A program made the translations under genes and the position numbers. Below the pieces are notes generated by a model, which saw only the letters and a program-made list of their open reading frames with translations, searched no databases and had not been told where the DNA came from. Below, in pieces: positions 10,447-19,046 of a stretch of DNA of 64,000 nt. Within the stretch, counting starts at the first letter, position 1; every line of letters begins with the position of its first letter. The stretch comes from Spongiactinospora rosea. GTDB lineage: Bacteria; Actinomycetota; Actinomycetes; Streptosporangiales; Streptosporangiaceae. Location of the stretch: positions 744,001 to 808,000 of the forward strand of contig NZ_QMEY01000001.1 of assembly GCF_003315795.1 (NCBI RefSeq), in the 5' to 3' direction.

Positions 10447-11091
10447 ATGAGGCAACGGCCGCTGTCGATGATCCAGGACGACCTGGTCGAGTACGAAAAG
10501 GCCATGGAGCGCATGGCCGCCCTGGTGGAGGAGCGGCAGCGGGACGCGCGCCCCGACACGCTCTGGCTGCTGAGCCACCCCGCCGTCTACACGGTGGGCA
10601 AGCGCACGCTGCCGGAGCACCTGCCCGTCGGCGGGCACGACATCCCGGTCGTGGCCACGGGCCGGGGCGGCCAGCTCACCTACCACGGCCCCGGCCAGCT
10701 CGTCGGCTACCTGATCGTCAAGCTGGGCGAGACGGAGGGCATCGTCGACTACGTCCGTGAGGTCGAGTTGCGGATGGTGGAGGCGCTGCGGGCGCTCGGC
10801 GTCGAGGCCGAGCGCCGGGACACCCCGCCCGGCTCCGAGCTGCTCACCGGGGTGTGGACGGCCCGTACCGGGCGCAAGATCGTCTCGATCGGCATGCGGC
10901 AGAGCCGGGGTGTGACCAGCCACGGGTTCGCCCTCAACGTCGATGGCGACCTCACCCCGTGGCAGTGGGCGGTGGCCTGCGGCATGCCGGATGTGGACAT
11001 GACCTCGCTGAGCCGCGAGGAGTGCCCGGCGGGCATGGACGAGGCGCGCGTACGGGTGGCCACGGCCTTCGAGGCGACCGCCGCCGTCTGA
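10447..11091 (+). CDS. lipB: Lipoyl(octanoyl) transferase
   Basis: Transfers octanoate from acyl carrier protein to the lipoyl domains of 2-oxoacid dehydrogenases, the first step of de novo lipoylation. The 214-residue protein has the motif RGGQLTYHGPGQLVGY, the conserved Lys in GRKIVSIG and the catalytic Cys in AVACGMPDVDMTSL. These are the Lys-Cys dyad of LipB. The partner lipA is not in this window. The gene may be co-transcribed with the PspC gene. Confidence 0.95.
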   Translation: MRQRPLSMIQDDLVEYEKAMERMAALVEERQRDARPDTLWLLSHPAVYTVGKRTLPEHLPVGGHDIPVVATGRGGQLTYHGPGQLVGYLIVKLGETEGIVDYVREVELRMVEALRALGVEAERRDTPPGSELLTGVWTARTGRKIVSIGMRQSRGVTSHGFALNVDGDLTPWQWAVACGMPDVDMTSLSREECPAGMDEARVRVATAFEATAAV

Positions 11092-11100
11092 CCCGCCAGG

Positions 11101-12021
11101 TCAGAAGGACGGCAGGCCCCGGGCGTCGTCGATCAGCCGGCCGAAGGCCGGGTCGTCCAGGTCGCGTACGGCCCGCAGATGCCTCGCCGCCGCGCCGGGA
11201 TCGGCCGGTCCGTCCAGCAGCCCGCACCGGACCGCCGACCGCAGTGCGCAGACGAGATCCGACATGATCCGATAGAGCGTGACCCTGGCGAACAGCCGCC
11301 GGTCCGGCCCGCCGAAGTAGGCGGCGGCCAGCATCGGCACCAGGTCGGCCGGATAGTCCGCCTCGGCGGCGATGGCGCCCAGGTCGAAGGCCGGGTCGTG
11401 GTTGCCGGAGAGCCGGTAGTCCATGATCCGCACCTCGCCGCCCTCCGTCGCGATGAGCGTTTCCGGCAGCAGGCCGTTGTGGCACGGCACGGCGGGCGGC
11501 GGCCAGTGCGCGAGGGCCCGCTCGATGTCGGCCACGGCGGGCAGCCGCTCGGCGTACCCGTCCGGCACCGCCAGCCCGTGCCGCGTGCACAGGCCCAGCA
11601 GCCGTTCCAGCTCGGCGAAGATCGAGAAGTCGTTCGCGAAGGCCGGTCCCGCGTGCAGCCGCCTGCACGCCCGGGCGATGCCCGGGATCAGGTCAGGCTC
11701 GCGTACGGCGGCGCCGTCCAGCGCCCGCCCCTCGACGTACTCCAGCAGCAGCGCCGGCAGCCCCGCCAGCCGGTGGACGACCTGCGGCCCGACGCCGCTG
11801 ACCGCCGCCTGCCGGGTGTTGGCGATCTCCTCTTCCGGTTCGAGGCCGAGCCCGGCCGCCGCCACCCCGGGGTCGAGCACGCGCAGCAGCCAGCGCCGGC
11901 CGCCGTCCGCGTCGATCCGGGCCACGCGGTGGCCGCGCCCGCCCTCGATCTCGGTGATCGTCACCGGGCCTCCGGCCCAGGCGGTGATCAGTGGGATCGG
12001 GTCCGCGGACGGATCGGGCAT
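11101..12021 (-). CDS. Phosphotransferase (APH/choline kinase-like) family protein with altered catalytic loop
   Basis: A 306-residue protein with the aminoglycoside/choline kinase fold. It has an N-lobe with EGGRGHRVARID, a hinge (LLLEYVEGR) and a C-lobe. The catalytic loop reads CHNGLLPET, where the family normally has HxDxxxxN (CHNDLLPEN-like), so the catalytic Asp is Gly and the metal-binding Asn is Thr. The second metal Asp remains in IMDYRLSGNHDPAFDLG. This suggests a pseudokinase or a changed chemistry. The gene is convergent with lipB, with 9 bp between the stops. The substrate is unknown. Confidence 0.78.
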   Translation of the reverse strand: MPDPSADPIPLITAWAGGPVTITEIEGGRGHRVARIDADGGRRWLLRVLDPGVAAAGLGLEPEEEIANTRQAAVSGVGPQVVHRLAGLPALLLEYVEGRALDGAAVREPDLIPGIARACRRLHAGPAFANDFSIFAELERLLGLCTRHGLAVPDGYAERLPAVADIERALAHWPPPAVPCHNGLLPETLIATEGGEVRIMDYRLSGNHDPAFDLGAIAAEADYPADLVPMLAAAYFGGPDRRLFARVTLYRIMSDLVCALRSAVRCGLLDGPADPGAAARHLRAVRDLDDPAFGRLIDDARGLPSF

Positions 12022-12112
12022 CCAGGAGCCCCCCTTGGCCTGTGGTCAGACCGTTGATCTGCCGGTGACTCCGTGGCGTTACAGGCGTTTTCGCGCCGGG
12101 TGCGGGAGCCGG

Positions 12113-12667
12113 TCAGGGTTCGACCGCCACCATGGCGTCCACCGCGGCCTGGCAGAACGCCTTGAGGTCGTCCGGCTTGCGGCTGGTGACCAGCAGGTTC
12201 GGGCCGTCGGTGGAGATGACGACCTCCTCGTCGACCCAGGTCGCGCCCGCGTTGCGCAGATCGGTTCGCAGGCTCGGCCAGGACGTGAGCGTACGGCCGC
12301 GTACGACGTCGGCCTCGATCAGCGTCCACGGAGCGTGACAGATGGCCGCCACCGGCTTGCCCGCCTCGAAGAATCCGCGGACGAACCGCACCGCGTTCTG
12401 GTCGGTGCGCAAGAAGTCGGGGTTGGCGACGCCGCCCGGGAGCACCAGGCCGTCGAAGTCCGCAGGGGAGACCTGGTCGACGGTCGCGTCTACCTCGAAG
12501 GTGTCGGCCTTGTCGAGATGGTTGAACGCCTGTGCCCGCCCGGCCCTGGTGGAGATCAGCCGTGGCGTGCCGCCGGCCCGCTGGATCGCCCGCCAGGGCT
12601 CGGTGAGTTCGACCTGCTCGACGCCCTCGGGCGCGAGGAGGAAGGCGATGGACTTGCCCTGCAGCAT
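12113..12667 (-). CDS. DJ-1/PfpI-family protein (YhbO/PfpI-like)
   Basis: A 184-residue class I glutamine-amidotransferase-like protein. The nucleophile elbow AAICHAPWTL carries the reactive Cys-His pair, and the acidic residue before it comes in FFEAGKPVA. LVLPGGVANPDFLR is the characteristic second motif. Members are variously described as intracellular proteases, chaperones and protein deglycases acting on glycation adducts, so the exact role is open. It stands alone, upstream of the divergent PknG operon. Confidence 0.88.
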   Translation of the reverse strand: MLQGKSIAFLLAPEGVEQVELTEPWRAIQRAGGTPRLISTRAGRAQAFNHLDKADTFEVDATVDQVSPADFDGLVLPGGVANPDFLRTDQNAVRFVRGFFEAGKPVAAICHAPWTLIEADVVRGRTLTSWPSLRTDLRNAGATWVDEEVVISTDGPNLLVTSRKPDDLKAFCQAAVDAMVAVEP

Positions 12668-12936
12668 GATTTCCCCCTAGATGCGCTGCGTGGATGCTCA
12701 GTACCGGCACGTTCCCGAGGCGGCGGGATCTATGCCCGGGCCCGGGCGCTATGACAGGGTCACGGAGGGGTCACACAAGTACGGCGCGCCGATGAACCGG
12801 TTCGCATGCGGGACCCCGATGTACAAAGATTGAGAAAAACGGCAAACTAATCGGTCTCGTGGACTGTCCAAGACTGAGGAGATCACCCGGCAGGGCGGTC
12901 TACGCGGGGCGATGAAGTGTGGGGCGGGGGAGAGCG

Positions 12937-14154
12937 GTGGGCACGAGCGGGCCGCCCATGAGCGCCGAGGACGTGCGAGACGCCCTCCGGCGACGTCGTG
13001 GTGAGCGCGACCGGCTGTCCGCCGACCTGCTCGACCTGGAACAGCACCCCGGCCACCAGCTGCTCAAGGGCGCCGCCCTCGGCGGGGAGACCGAACGCCG
13101 CTGGGAGGAGGCGCAGGCCGGCATCGCCACGCTGTGGTGGCTGTTCGACGCCTACAGCCGGGTGCTCGCGCGGGCCGAGGAGATCGCCGACGGCGGCCGG
13201 CGGCTGGGCGGATCGGAGCTGGAGACCCTCACCGACCTGCTGCGCGGCCCGTCGGTGGAGATGAAGGTCGAGGACGTGCCCGTGGAGCGGCGCTCCCTCG
13301 TACGCCCCACCGCGGAATGGCTCACGCTCGACCAGGTCATGTCCCGGATGGACACCGCCTACCAGGGCAGCGCGCAGACCGTCGCCGCCGCCGACGCCGC
13401 GTGGAGCGTGCTCGCCCCCCGCCTGAACCAGGCCGAGGCCGCCCTGCGGGCCGCCGCCGACGTGCTCACCCGGCTCGGCGGCACGGACGACGAACTCGAC
13501 CGCATCGGCGCCGACCTGCTCAGACTGCGTGACGAGGCCCGTGCCGACCCGCTCGCCTACGCCGGCGGCGACCCGCGCGAGCTGCTGGCCCTCGACGGGA
13601 TGCTCGCCGCGCTGGCCGAACGCCGCCGCGTGCTCGAACAGGCCCTGCGCATCAAGGACGACTACCAGCGGCGGGCCGACGAGGTGGCCGTGCGCATCTC
13701 CGGGGTGGCCGACGCCGAGGCGGAGACCCGCGCGGCCTGCGAGACCGCGCTCATCAAGATCGCTACTCCGGTGCTGCCCGCGCTGCCCGGCCAGGCCGCC
13801 ACCCTCGCCGACCGGCTGGCCGCGCTGACGAGCCTGTACGGCCGGGCCGACTGGACCGAGCTGGCCGAACGGCTCGCCGACTTGGAGCGCGCCACCGCCG
13901 CCGCCCTGGACCAGGCCCGCGCCGCCACCGCCCACGTGACCGGGCTGCTGGACCGGCGCGATGAGCTGCGCGGCAGGCTGGAGGCGTTCCGCGCCAAGGC
14001 GGTCCGCCTGGGCATGGGCGAGGACTCGGCGCTGGCCTACCTCTATCGGCAGGCGCGCGAACTGCTCTGGACGGCACCGTGCGACCTGCGCCAGTCGACC
14101 GTGGCGGTGGCCGCGTACCAGCGGGCGATCAAGCGGATGGGAGAGGCCGGATGA
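12937..14154 (+). CDS. Alpha-helical/coiled-coil protein heading the PknG operon
   Basis: A 405-residue soluble protein of no recognised family. It is almost wholly predicted helix, rich in Ala, Arg, Glu and Leu, with heptad-like stretches (such as LSADLLDLEQHPGHQLLKG and RLADLERATAAALDQARAA), and has no signal peptide or membrane segment. The GTG at 12937 follows GGGGGAG. An ATG at 12958 is an alternative start. Its last codons overlap the ATG of the PknG gene (ATGA), so it is translationally coupled to the kinase. A scaffold or regulatory partner is a reasonable inference, but nothing in the sequence proves it. The upstream 269 bp contain a low-GC patch (about 12820-12855) that may hold the operon promoter. 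Confidence 0.72.
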   Translation: MGTSGPPMSAEDVRDALRRRRGERDRLSADLLDLEQHPGHQLLKGAALGGETERRWEEAQAGIATLWWLFDAYSRVLARAEEIADGGRRLGGSELETLTDLLRGPSVEMKVEDVPVERRSLVRPTAEWLTLDQVMSRMDTAYQGSAQTVAAADAAWSVLAPRLNQAEAALRAAADVLTRLGGTDDELDRIGADLLRLRDEARADPLAYAGGDPRELLALDGMLAALAERRRVLEQALRIKDDYQRRADEVAVRISGVADAEAETRAACETALIKIATPVLPALPGQAATLADRLAALTSLYGRADWTELAERLADLERATAAALDQARAATAHVTGLLDRRDELRGRLEAFRAKAVRLGMGEDSALAYLYRQARELLWTAPCDLRQSTVAVAAYQRAIKRMGEAG

Positions 14155-16829
14155 GCGCGTGCACCCAGCCCGGCTGTACCGGGACCATGGAGGACGGCTA
14201 CTGCGACACCTGCGGCATGCCCCCGGCTGCCGCGCCGCCGCAGGAACGCTCCGCGGGCGGCAGGCACGCCGCCCCACCGGGCGGCCCGCCCCCGGGCGGC
14301 GCTCCGGCGTACCCGCCGCAGGGGAGCGCGCCTTACCCGCCCCCGGGCAGCGCCCCGGCGTACCCCCCGCAGGGAAGCGCCCCGGCCTACCCGCCCCCGG
14401 CGTACCCGCCGCAGGGCAGCGCGCCTGCCTACCCGCCGCCGGGAGGCGGACCGCCCGCCCCGCCGCAGGGGAGCGCCCCCGCCTATCCGCCGCCGCCCTC
14501 GGGGCCGGCGCAGCCGGGCTCCGGCGGCAGGCACGCCCAGCCCGCCCCGCCGTACCCCCAGACCGGGCAGGTCCAGCCCCCGCCCCCGCCACCACCCTTG
14601 CAGCAGCAGGCCGCGCCGCCGTCGATGCCGCAGCGGCCGGGCAGCGCGCCGGTGTCCGGCTGGCAGGGCGGCAGCGCCCCGGTCTCCGCCGGCTGGCGCG
14701 GCCGGGGCATCGACCTCGGCACCGCGCCCTCCACCGGCCCGGTGAGCGGGCGCGGCACCAGTTCGACCCGCTCGCGGCGCAGCTCGCTCGGCGCGAGCCT
14801 GGTCGAGGTGCCGCCGGTGCCCTACCGGGACCCCGCGCTGGTCGTGCTGCGCGACCCGCAGGTCCCCGAGCACAAGCGCTTCTGCTCCAACGGCTCGTGC
14901 GGCAAGCCGGTGGGCCGGGCCAAGGGCGACCGGCCGGGCCGCGCCGAAGGCTTCTGCCCGCACTGCGGCACCCGCTTCTCCTTCACCCCCAAACTGGCCG
15001 ACGGCGACCTCGTGGCCGGGCAGTACGAGGTCAAGGGTTGCCTGGCGCACGGCGGCCTCGGCTGGATCTACTTGGCCGCCGACCTCAACCTGGACGGCCG
15101 GTGGGTGGTGCTCAAGGGCCTGCTGGACACCGGCGACGTGGAGGCGCTGCTAGCGGCCGAGGCCGAACGGCGGTTCCTGACCGGCGTGGACCACGCCAAC
15201 ATCGTCAAGATCTTCAACTTCGTGCAGCACCCCGACCCGACCACCGGGACGATGGTCGGCTACATCGTCATGGAGTACGTCGGCGGCCAGTCGCTCCAGG
15301 ACATGCTGAAGGCCCGCCTGTCGGCCAGCGGCAACCGCGACGCGCTGCCGGTCGGCCAGGCCATCGCGTACATCCTTGAGGTCCTGAAGGCGTTCGACTA
15401 CCTGCACGACCGGCAACTGCTGTACTGCGACCTCAAGCCCGCCAACGTCATCCAGGTCGAGGACCAGCTCAAGCTGATCGACCTCGGCGCGGTCCGCCGG
15501 GTGGACGACCAGGACAGCTCCATCTACGGCACGGTCGGCTACCAGGCCCCGGAGATCGCCAAGGACGGCCCCTCGGTCAGCTCCGACCTCTACACGGTCG
15601 GGCGCATGCTGGCCGTGCTGTGCATGCCGTTCAGCCCGGCGGCGGACAACCGCGAGGCCCCGCTGCCCACGCCCGACCGGCAGCCGCTGCTCGCCGCGTA
15701 CGAGTCCTTCCACCGCTTCCTGCACCGCGCCACCGATCCGGTGCCGAGCCGCCGCTTCCAGAGCGCCCAGGAGATGTCCGAGCAGCTCACCGGCATCCTG
15801 CGGGAGATCAGGGCGGCCGAGGACGGCAGGCCGCGACCGGCGCTGTCCACCGAGTTCGGGCCGGAGCGCCTGGCGGCGGCCACCACGCTCGCCGCCGACG
15901 GCGCGCAGAGCGGCCAGGTGCTCGACCTCCTCGGGGCCGACTCGGCGGTGGCCGCGCTGCCCACGCCGCTGGTCGATCCCGGCGACCAGGCCGCGGGCTA
16001 CCTGGCGGGCATCACCGCGCGAACCCTCGACGACCTGGTCAGCATGCTGGACGCCGCCCCGGTCGCCACCCTGGAGACCCGGCTGGCGCTGGTCAGGGCG
16101 CTGATCGAGCAACGCAACCCGCGGGCGGCGGAGGTGTTGCAGCAGGCCGCCAACGAGGCCCCGTGGGACTGGCGGGTGCTGTGGTACCACGGGCTGCGCG
16201 AGCTGGCCTGGGGCAACCTGGCCGAGGCGCTGCGGCTCTTCGACGAGGTCTACTACCGGATGCCCGGTGAGCGCGCGCCGCGGATGGCGCTGGCCTTCGC
16301 CCGTGAGTGCGCGGGCGACCACCACGAGGCCGGGCGGCACTACGCGGCCGTCTGGCGTACCGACCGGGCGTACGTGAGCGCCGCGTTCGGGCTGGCCCGG
16401 GTGTGCCTGGCGGTCGGAGACCGCGCGTCGGCGACCCGGGTGCTGGACGAGGTGCCGACCACCTCCAGCCACTACGTCTCCGCGCAGATGGCGGCGGTGG
16501 CGCTGGCCGTACGCGGGCGTGAGCCCAACGCGCTCCCCGCCGATGACCTGATGGTCGCCGGCGAACGGCTGACCGACCTGGACCTCGACCCCGGGCGGCA
16601 CAACCGGCTGGCCGCCGAGCTGCTGGAGGTCGCGCTCGGCTGGGTCACGGCGAGCGGTCAGCGCGGCACGGCGGGCCCGCCGCTGCTCGGCGCGGAGCTG
16701 AGCGAGACCGGCGTGCGGCGCCGCCTCGAAGGCGTCTACCGCGAGCTGGCCAGAGGGTCGGGGGCCATCGAAGACCGGCACGCGTACGTCGACAAGGCCA
16801 ACGCCGTGCGCCCGAGAACGTGGGTGTGA
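14151..16829 (+). CDS. pknG: PknG-type serine/threonine protein kinase (zinc ribbon, rubredoxin-like, kinase, TPR)
   Basis: An 892-residue soluble kinase. Domains in order: an N-terminal zinc ribbon (Cys4, 9, 18, 21); a long Pro/Gly/Ala-rich linker with repeated AYPP units (about 22-200); a rubredoxin-like four-Cys module (about 244-275, FCSNGSCGKPVGRA then FCPHCGTRF); the kinase (about 290-550) with Gly-rich loop KGCLAHGGLGWIYLA, VVLKG Lys near 321, catalytic YCDLKPANV near 425, LIDLGAV and YQAPEI; and a C-terminal TPR region ending VDKANAVRPRTWV. Order, catalytic loop without the usual HRD Arg, and tail match mycobacterial PknG, which controls 2-oxoglutarate metabolism through an FHA protein. 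The extra N-terminal ribbon and linker are additions. It is followed one base later by the PP2C gene. Confidence 0.95.
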   Translation: MSACTQPGCTGTMEDGYCDTCGMPPAAAPPQERSAGGRHAAPPGGPPPGGAPAYPPQGSAPYPPPGSAPAYPPQGSAPAYPPPAYPPQGSAPAYPPPGGGPPAPPQGSAPAYPPPPSGPAQPGSGGRHAQPAPPYPQTGQVQPPPPPPPLQQQAAPPSMPQRPGSAPVSGWQGGSAPVSAGWRGRGIDLGTAPSTGPVSGRGTSSTRSRRSSLGASLVEVPPVPYRDPALVVLRDPQVPEHKRFCSNGSCGKPVGRAKGDRPGRAEGFCPHCGTRFSFTPKLADGDLVAGQYEVKGCLAHGGLGWIYLAADLNLDGRWVVLKGLLDTGDVEALLAAEAERRFLTGVDHANIVKIFNFVQHPDPTTGTMVGYIVMEYVGGQSLQDMLKARLSASGNRDALPVGQAIAYILEVLKAFDYLHDRQLLYCDLKPANVIQVEDQLKLIDLGAVRRVDDQDSSIYGTVGYQAPEIAKDGPSVSSDLYTVGRMLAVLCMPFSPAADNREAPLPTPDRQPLLAAYESFHRFLHRATDPVPSRRFQSAQEMSEQLTGILREIRAAEDGRPRPALSTEFGPERLAAATTLAADGAQSGQVLDLLGADSAVAALPTPLVDPGDQAAGYLAGITARTLDDLVSMLDAAPVATLETRLALVRALIEQRNPRAAEVLQQAANEAPWDWRVLWYHGLRELAWGNLAEALRLFDEVYYRMPGERAPRMALAFARECAGDHHEAGRHYAAVWRTDRAYVSAAFGLARVCLAVGDRASATRVLDEVPTTSSHYVSAQMAAVALAVRGREPNALPADDLMVAGERLTDLDLDPGRHNRLAAELLEVALGWVTASGQRGTAGPPLLGAELSETGVRRRLEGVYRELARGSGAIEDRHAYVDKANAVRPRTWV

Positions 16830-16830
16830 G

Positions 16831-17712
16831 ATGAGCGGCAACTGTCCCCACTGCGGCTATCCGGTGCTGGCCGGGGAGACCTTCTGCGAGGAGTGCGGCC
16901 GGGCGCTCCAGGCGGGCGCCCCCGGCGCGTGCACCGCCTGCGGGGCCGCCGCCATCGACGCCGAGGGCTACTGTGAGCGCTGCGGCCTGCGCCAGCCGAC
17001 CGCCCGTGACCACGCCGAGGTCGAGGCGGGCCGCGCGGCCGGGGTGAGCGACCGCGGCAGGCGGCACAGCCGCAACGAGGACGCGATGGCGCTGGTCGCG
17101 GTGGACGCCGAGGTCGTCGCGGGCATCGTGTGCGACGGGGTGTCCTCCTCGCCGCGCCCCGACGACGGCTCGCTGGCCGCGGTGGAGGCGGGCGCGTCCG
17201 CGATGGTCAAGGAGCTGCGCGGCGGCAGCGGCCCGGTGGAGGCCACCCGCGCCGCGGTGGCCAGGGCCGCCGAGGCCATCGCCGTGCTGGGCACCCTGCA
17301 CGACGCGCCGGCCTGCACGTTCGTGTCGGCGGTGGTCGGCAGGGGCCGGGTCACCATCGGCTGGGTCGGCGACAGCCGCGCGTACTGGCTGGGCGGCACC
17401 CCGGCCAGGCTCACCCTCGACGACGCGACCGAGTCCGGGATGCTGACCGCCTGGCTGGGCGCGGACGCGGGCGAGGTGATCCCGCAGGTCCGCACCTTCG
17501 AGCCGGACGGGCCCGGGGTGGTGCTGGTGTGCAGCGACGGCCTCTGGGGCTATCTGCCCGCTCCCGAGGACATGGCCAGGGCGGCCCAGGACGCGGCCCG
17601 CGCCCCGCTGGCCACCGCCCAGGCGCTGGTACGGCTCGCCAACGACGCAGGTGGCCGCGACAACATCACCGTGCTGGTGATCCCGTTCGAGAAGGGAAGC
17701 ACGCCCAAGTGA
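16831..17712 (+). CDS. PP2C-family protein phosphatase with N-terminal zinc ribbons
   Basis: A 293-residue cytoplasmic phosphatase. Residues 1-52 hold two CxxC-type zinc ribbons (NCPHCG, FCEECG, CTACG, YCERCG). The PP2C domain follows: DRGRRHSRNEDA near 74, VCDGVSSS near 100, GWVGDSRAYW near 180, SDGLWGY near 234 and GRDNITVLV near 275. The Asp residues of the metal centre are all present. It is the probable eraser of phosphorylations made by the adjacent PknG kinase. Its stop overlaps the GTG of the VWA gene (GTGA). Confidence 0.94.
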   Translation: MSGNCPHCGYPVLAGETFCEECGRALQAGAPGACTACGAAAIDAEGYCERCGLRQPTARDHAEVEAGRAAGVSDRGRRHSRNEDAMALVAVDAEVVAGIVCDGVSSSPRPDDGSLAAVEAGASAMVKELRGGSGPVEATRAAVARAAEAIAVLGTLHDAPACTFVSAVVGRGRVTIGWVGDSRAYWLGGTPARLTLDDATESGMLTAWLGADAGEVIPQVRTFEPDGPGVVLVCSDGLWGYLPAPEDMARAAQDAARAPLATAQALVRLANDAGGRDNITVLVIPFEKGSTPK

Positions 17713-18998
17713 CCGAGCAGCCGCAGTTCACCGTACGCGTAGACCAGAACAAGTACCTCCCGATGGACGGCACGGAGGTCCACGCGGTCCTCACCGTCGA
17801 GGCCGCCGGGCCGGTGGAGCGCATGGCGCAGGAACAGCAGGCGGCCGAGGTCATCATCGTGGACACCTCGGGCTCCATGTCCTACGGCAAGATCAACGAG
17901 GCGCGCAAGGCGGCCATGGCCGCCGTGGACACCCTGCGCGACGGCGTCCACTTCGCGATCGTCTCCGGCACCGCCTACGCACACATGATCTTCCCGCACG
18001 ATCGCCGCCTGGTGCCCACCGACCGGGGCAGCCGGGAGGCGGCCAAGGCCGCCATCAGCCGGATGGAGGCCGACGGCGGCACCGCGATCGGCCGCTGGCT
18101 GCGGCTGGCCGCCGACCTGTTCCAGCCGTTCCCGCACGCGATCAAGCACGCGATTCTGCTCACCGACGGCAAGAACGAGCACCAGGACGCCCGCGAGTTC
18201 GACGCCGACCTCGCGTACTGCACCGGCAAGTTCGTCTGCGACTGCCGCGGCGTCGGCGACGGCTGGGTGGTGGCCGAGCTGCGCAAGGTCGCGTCCGCGC
18301 TGCTCGGCACGGTCGGCGACATCCCCGACCCCAAGGACCTTGAGGCCGACTTCCGGGCGATGACGCAGACCGCGATGGGCAAGGCGGTGGCCGACGTGGT
18401 GCTGCGGGTGCGCACGCCGCAGAACGCCTCGCTCAAGTTCCTCAAGCAGGTCTCGCCGACGCTGGAGGACCTCACCGCCCGCCGTACCCCCTCCGGGCCG
18501 CTGGACGGCGACTACCCGACGGGCTCGTGGGGCGCGGAGTCGCGGGAGTACCACCTGGCGATCCAGGTGCAGCCGGGCACGGTCGGGCAGGAGATGCGGG
18601 CCGCGTGGGTGCGGGTGATGGTCCCCGACACCGGCGCGCAGCTCGCCGCGGGCAACGTACTGGCCGAGTGGAGCGCCGACCCGGTCGCCTCCACCAGGAT
18701 CAACCCCAGGGTCGCCCACTACACCGGCCAGCAGGAGCTGGCCCAGCTCATCCAGGACGGCCTGCAGGCCCGCAAGGACGGCGATCTGGAGCTGGCCACC
18801 GCCCGGCTCGGCCGGGCCAGGGGCATCGCCCAGCAGTCCGGCAACGGCGACACCGCCAAGCTGCTGGACAAGGTCATCGACTACGACCCCGAGAGCGGTA
18901 CCGCCCGGCTCAAGCCCGACGTGGCGAAGGCCGCCGAGATCGCGCTGGACACCGGTTCGGTGCGTACGGCGCGGATGCGCAAGGAGCCCCAGGGCTGA
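17709..18998 (+). CDS. VWA-domain protein (TerY-like)
   Basis: A 429-residue protein with an N-terminal beta-rich segment and a von Willebrand factor A domain. The metal-ion-dependent adhesion site is intact: DTSGSMS near residue 52, the Thr in GGTAIG near 123 and the Asp in LLTDGKNEHQ near 151. The C-terminal third is a beta-rich region plus a short helical tail. There is no signal peptide or membrane helix, so it is cytoplasmic. VWA, PP2C and kinase genes recur together as TerY-P triads in bacteria. Here the VWA protein may assemble the signalling complex in a metal-dependent way. The GTG start is coupled to the PP2C stop. Confidence 0.9.
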   Translation: MTEQPQFTVRVDQNKYLPMDGTEVHAVLTVEAAGPVERMAQEQQAAEVIIVDTSGSMSYGKINEARKAAMAAVDTLRDGVHFAIVSGTAYAHMIFPHDRRLVPTDRGSREAAKAAISRMEADGGTAIGRWLRLAADLFQPFPHAIKHAILLTDGKNEHQDAREFDADLAYCTGKFVCDCRGVGDGWVVAELRKVASALLGTVGDIPDPKDLEADFRAMTQTAMGKAVADVVLRVRTPQNASLKFLKQVSPTLEDLTARRTPSGPLDGDYPTGSWGAESREYHLAIQVQPGTVGQEMRAAWVRVMVPDTGAQLAAGNVLAEWSADPVASTRINPRVAHYTGQQELAQLIQDGLQARKDGDLELATARLGRARGIAQQSGNGDTAKLLDKVIDYDPESGTARLKPDVAKAAEIALDTGSVRTARMRKEPQG

Positions 18999-19046
18999 CG
19001 GCCCGCCCTGAGACCCGAGACCCGAGAGTGAGGAGGAGCACCAGCG

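Noticed and set aside
14290..14530. Short tandem DNA repeats that could be taken for a CRISPR or satellite array
   Set aside because: They encode the AYPP/QGSAP low-complexity linker of the PknG-type kinase in frame. There are no spacer-like unique units and no cas genes.
15150..16841. Long reverse-strand open frame inside the kinase gene
   Set aside because: Antisense shadow of PknG. The composition (Arg/Gly/Gln/Val) is typical of complementary GC-rich frames.
17130..17708. Upstream extension of the VWA frame across the PP2C gene
   Set aside because: It is the +2 frame of the phosphatase gene. The VWA protein starts at the GTG overlapping the PP2C stop.
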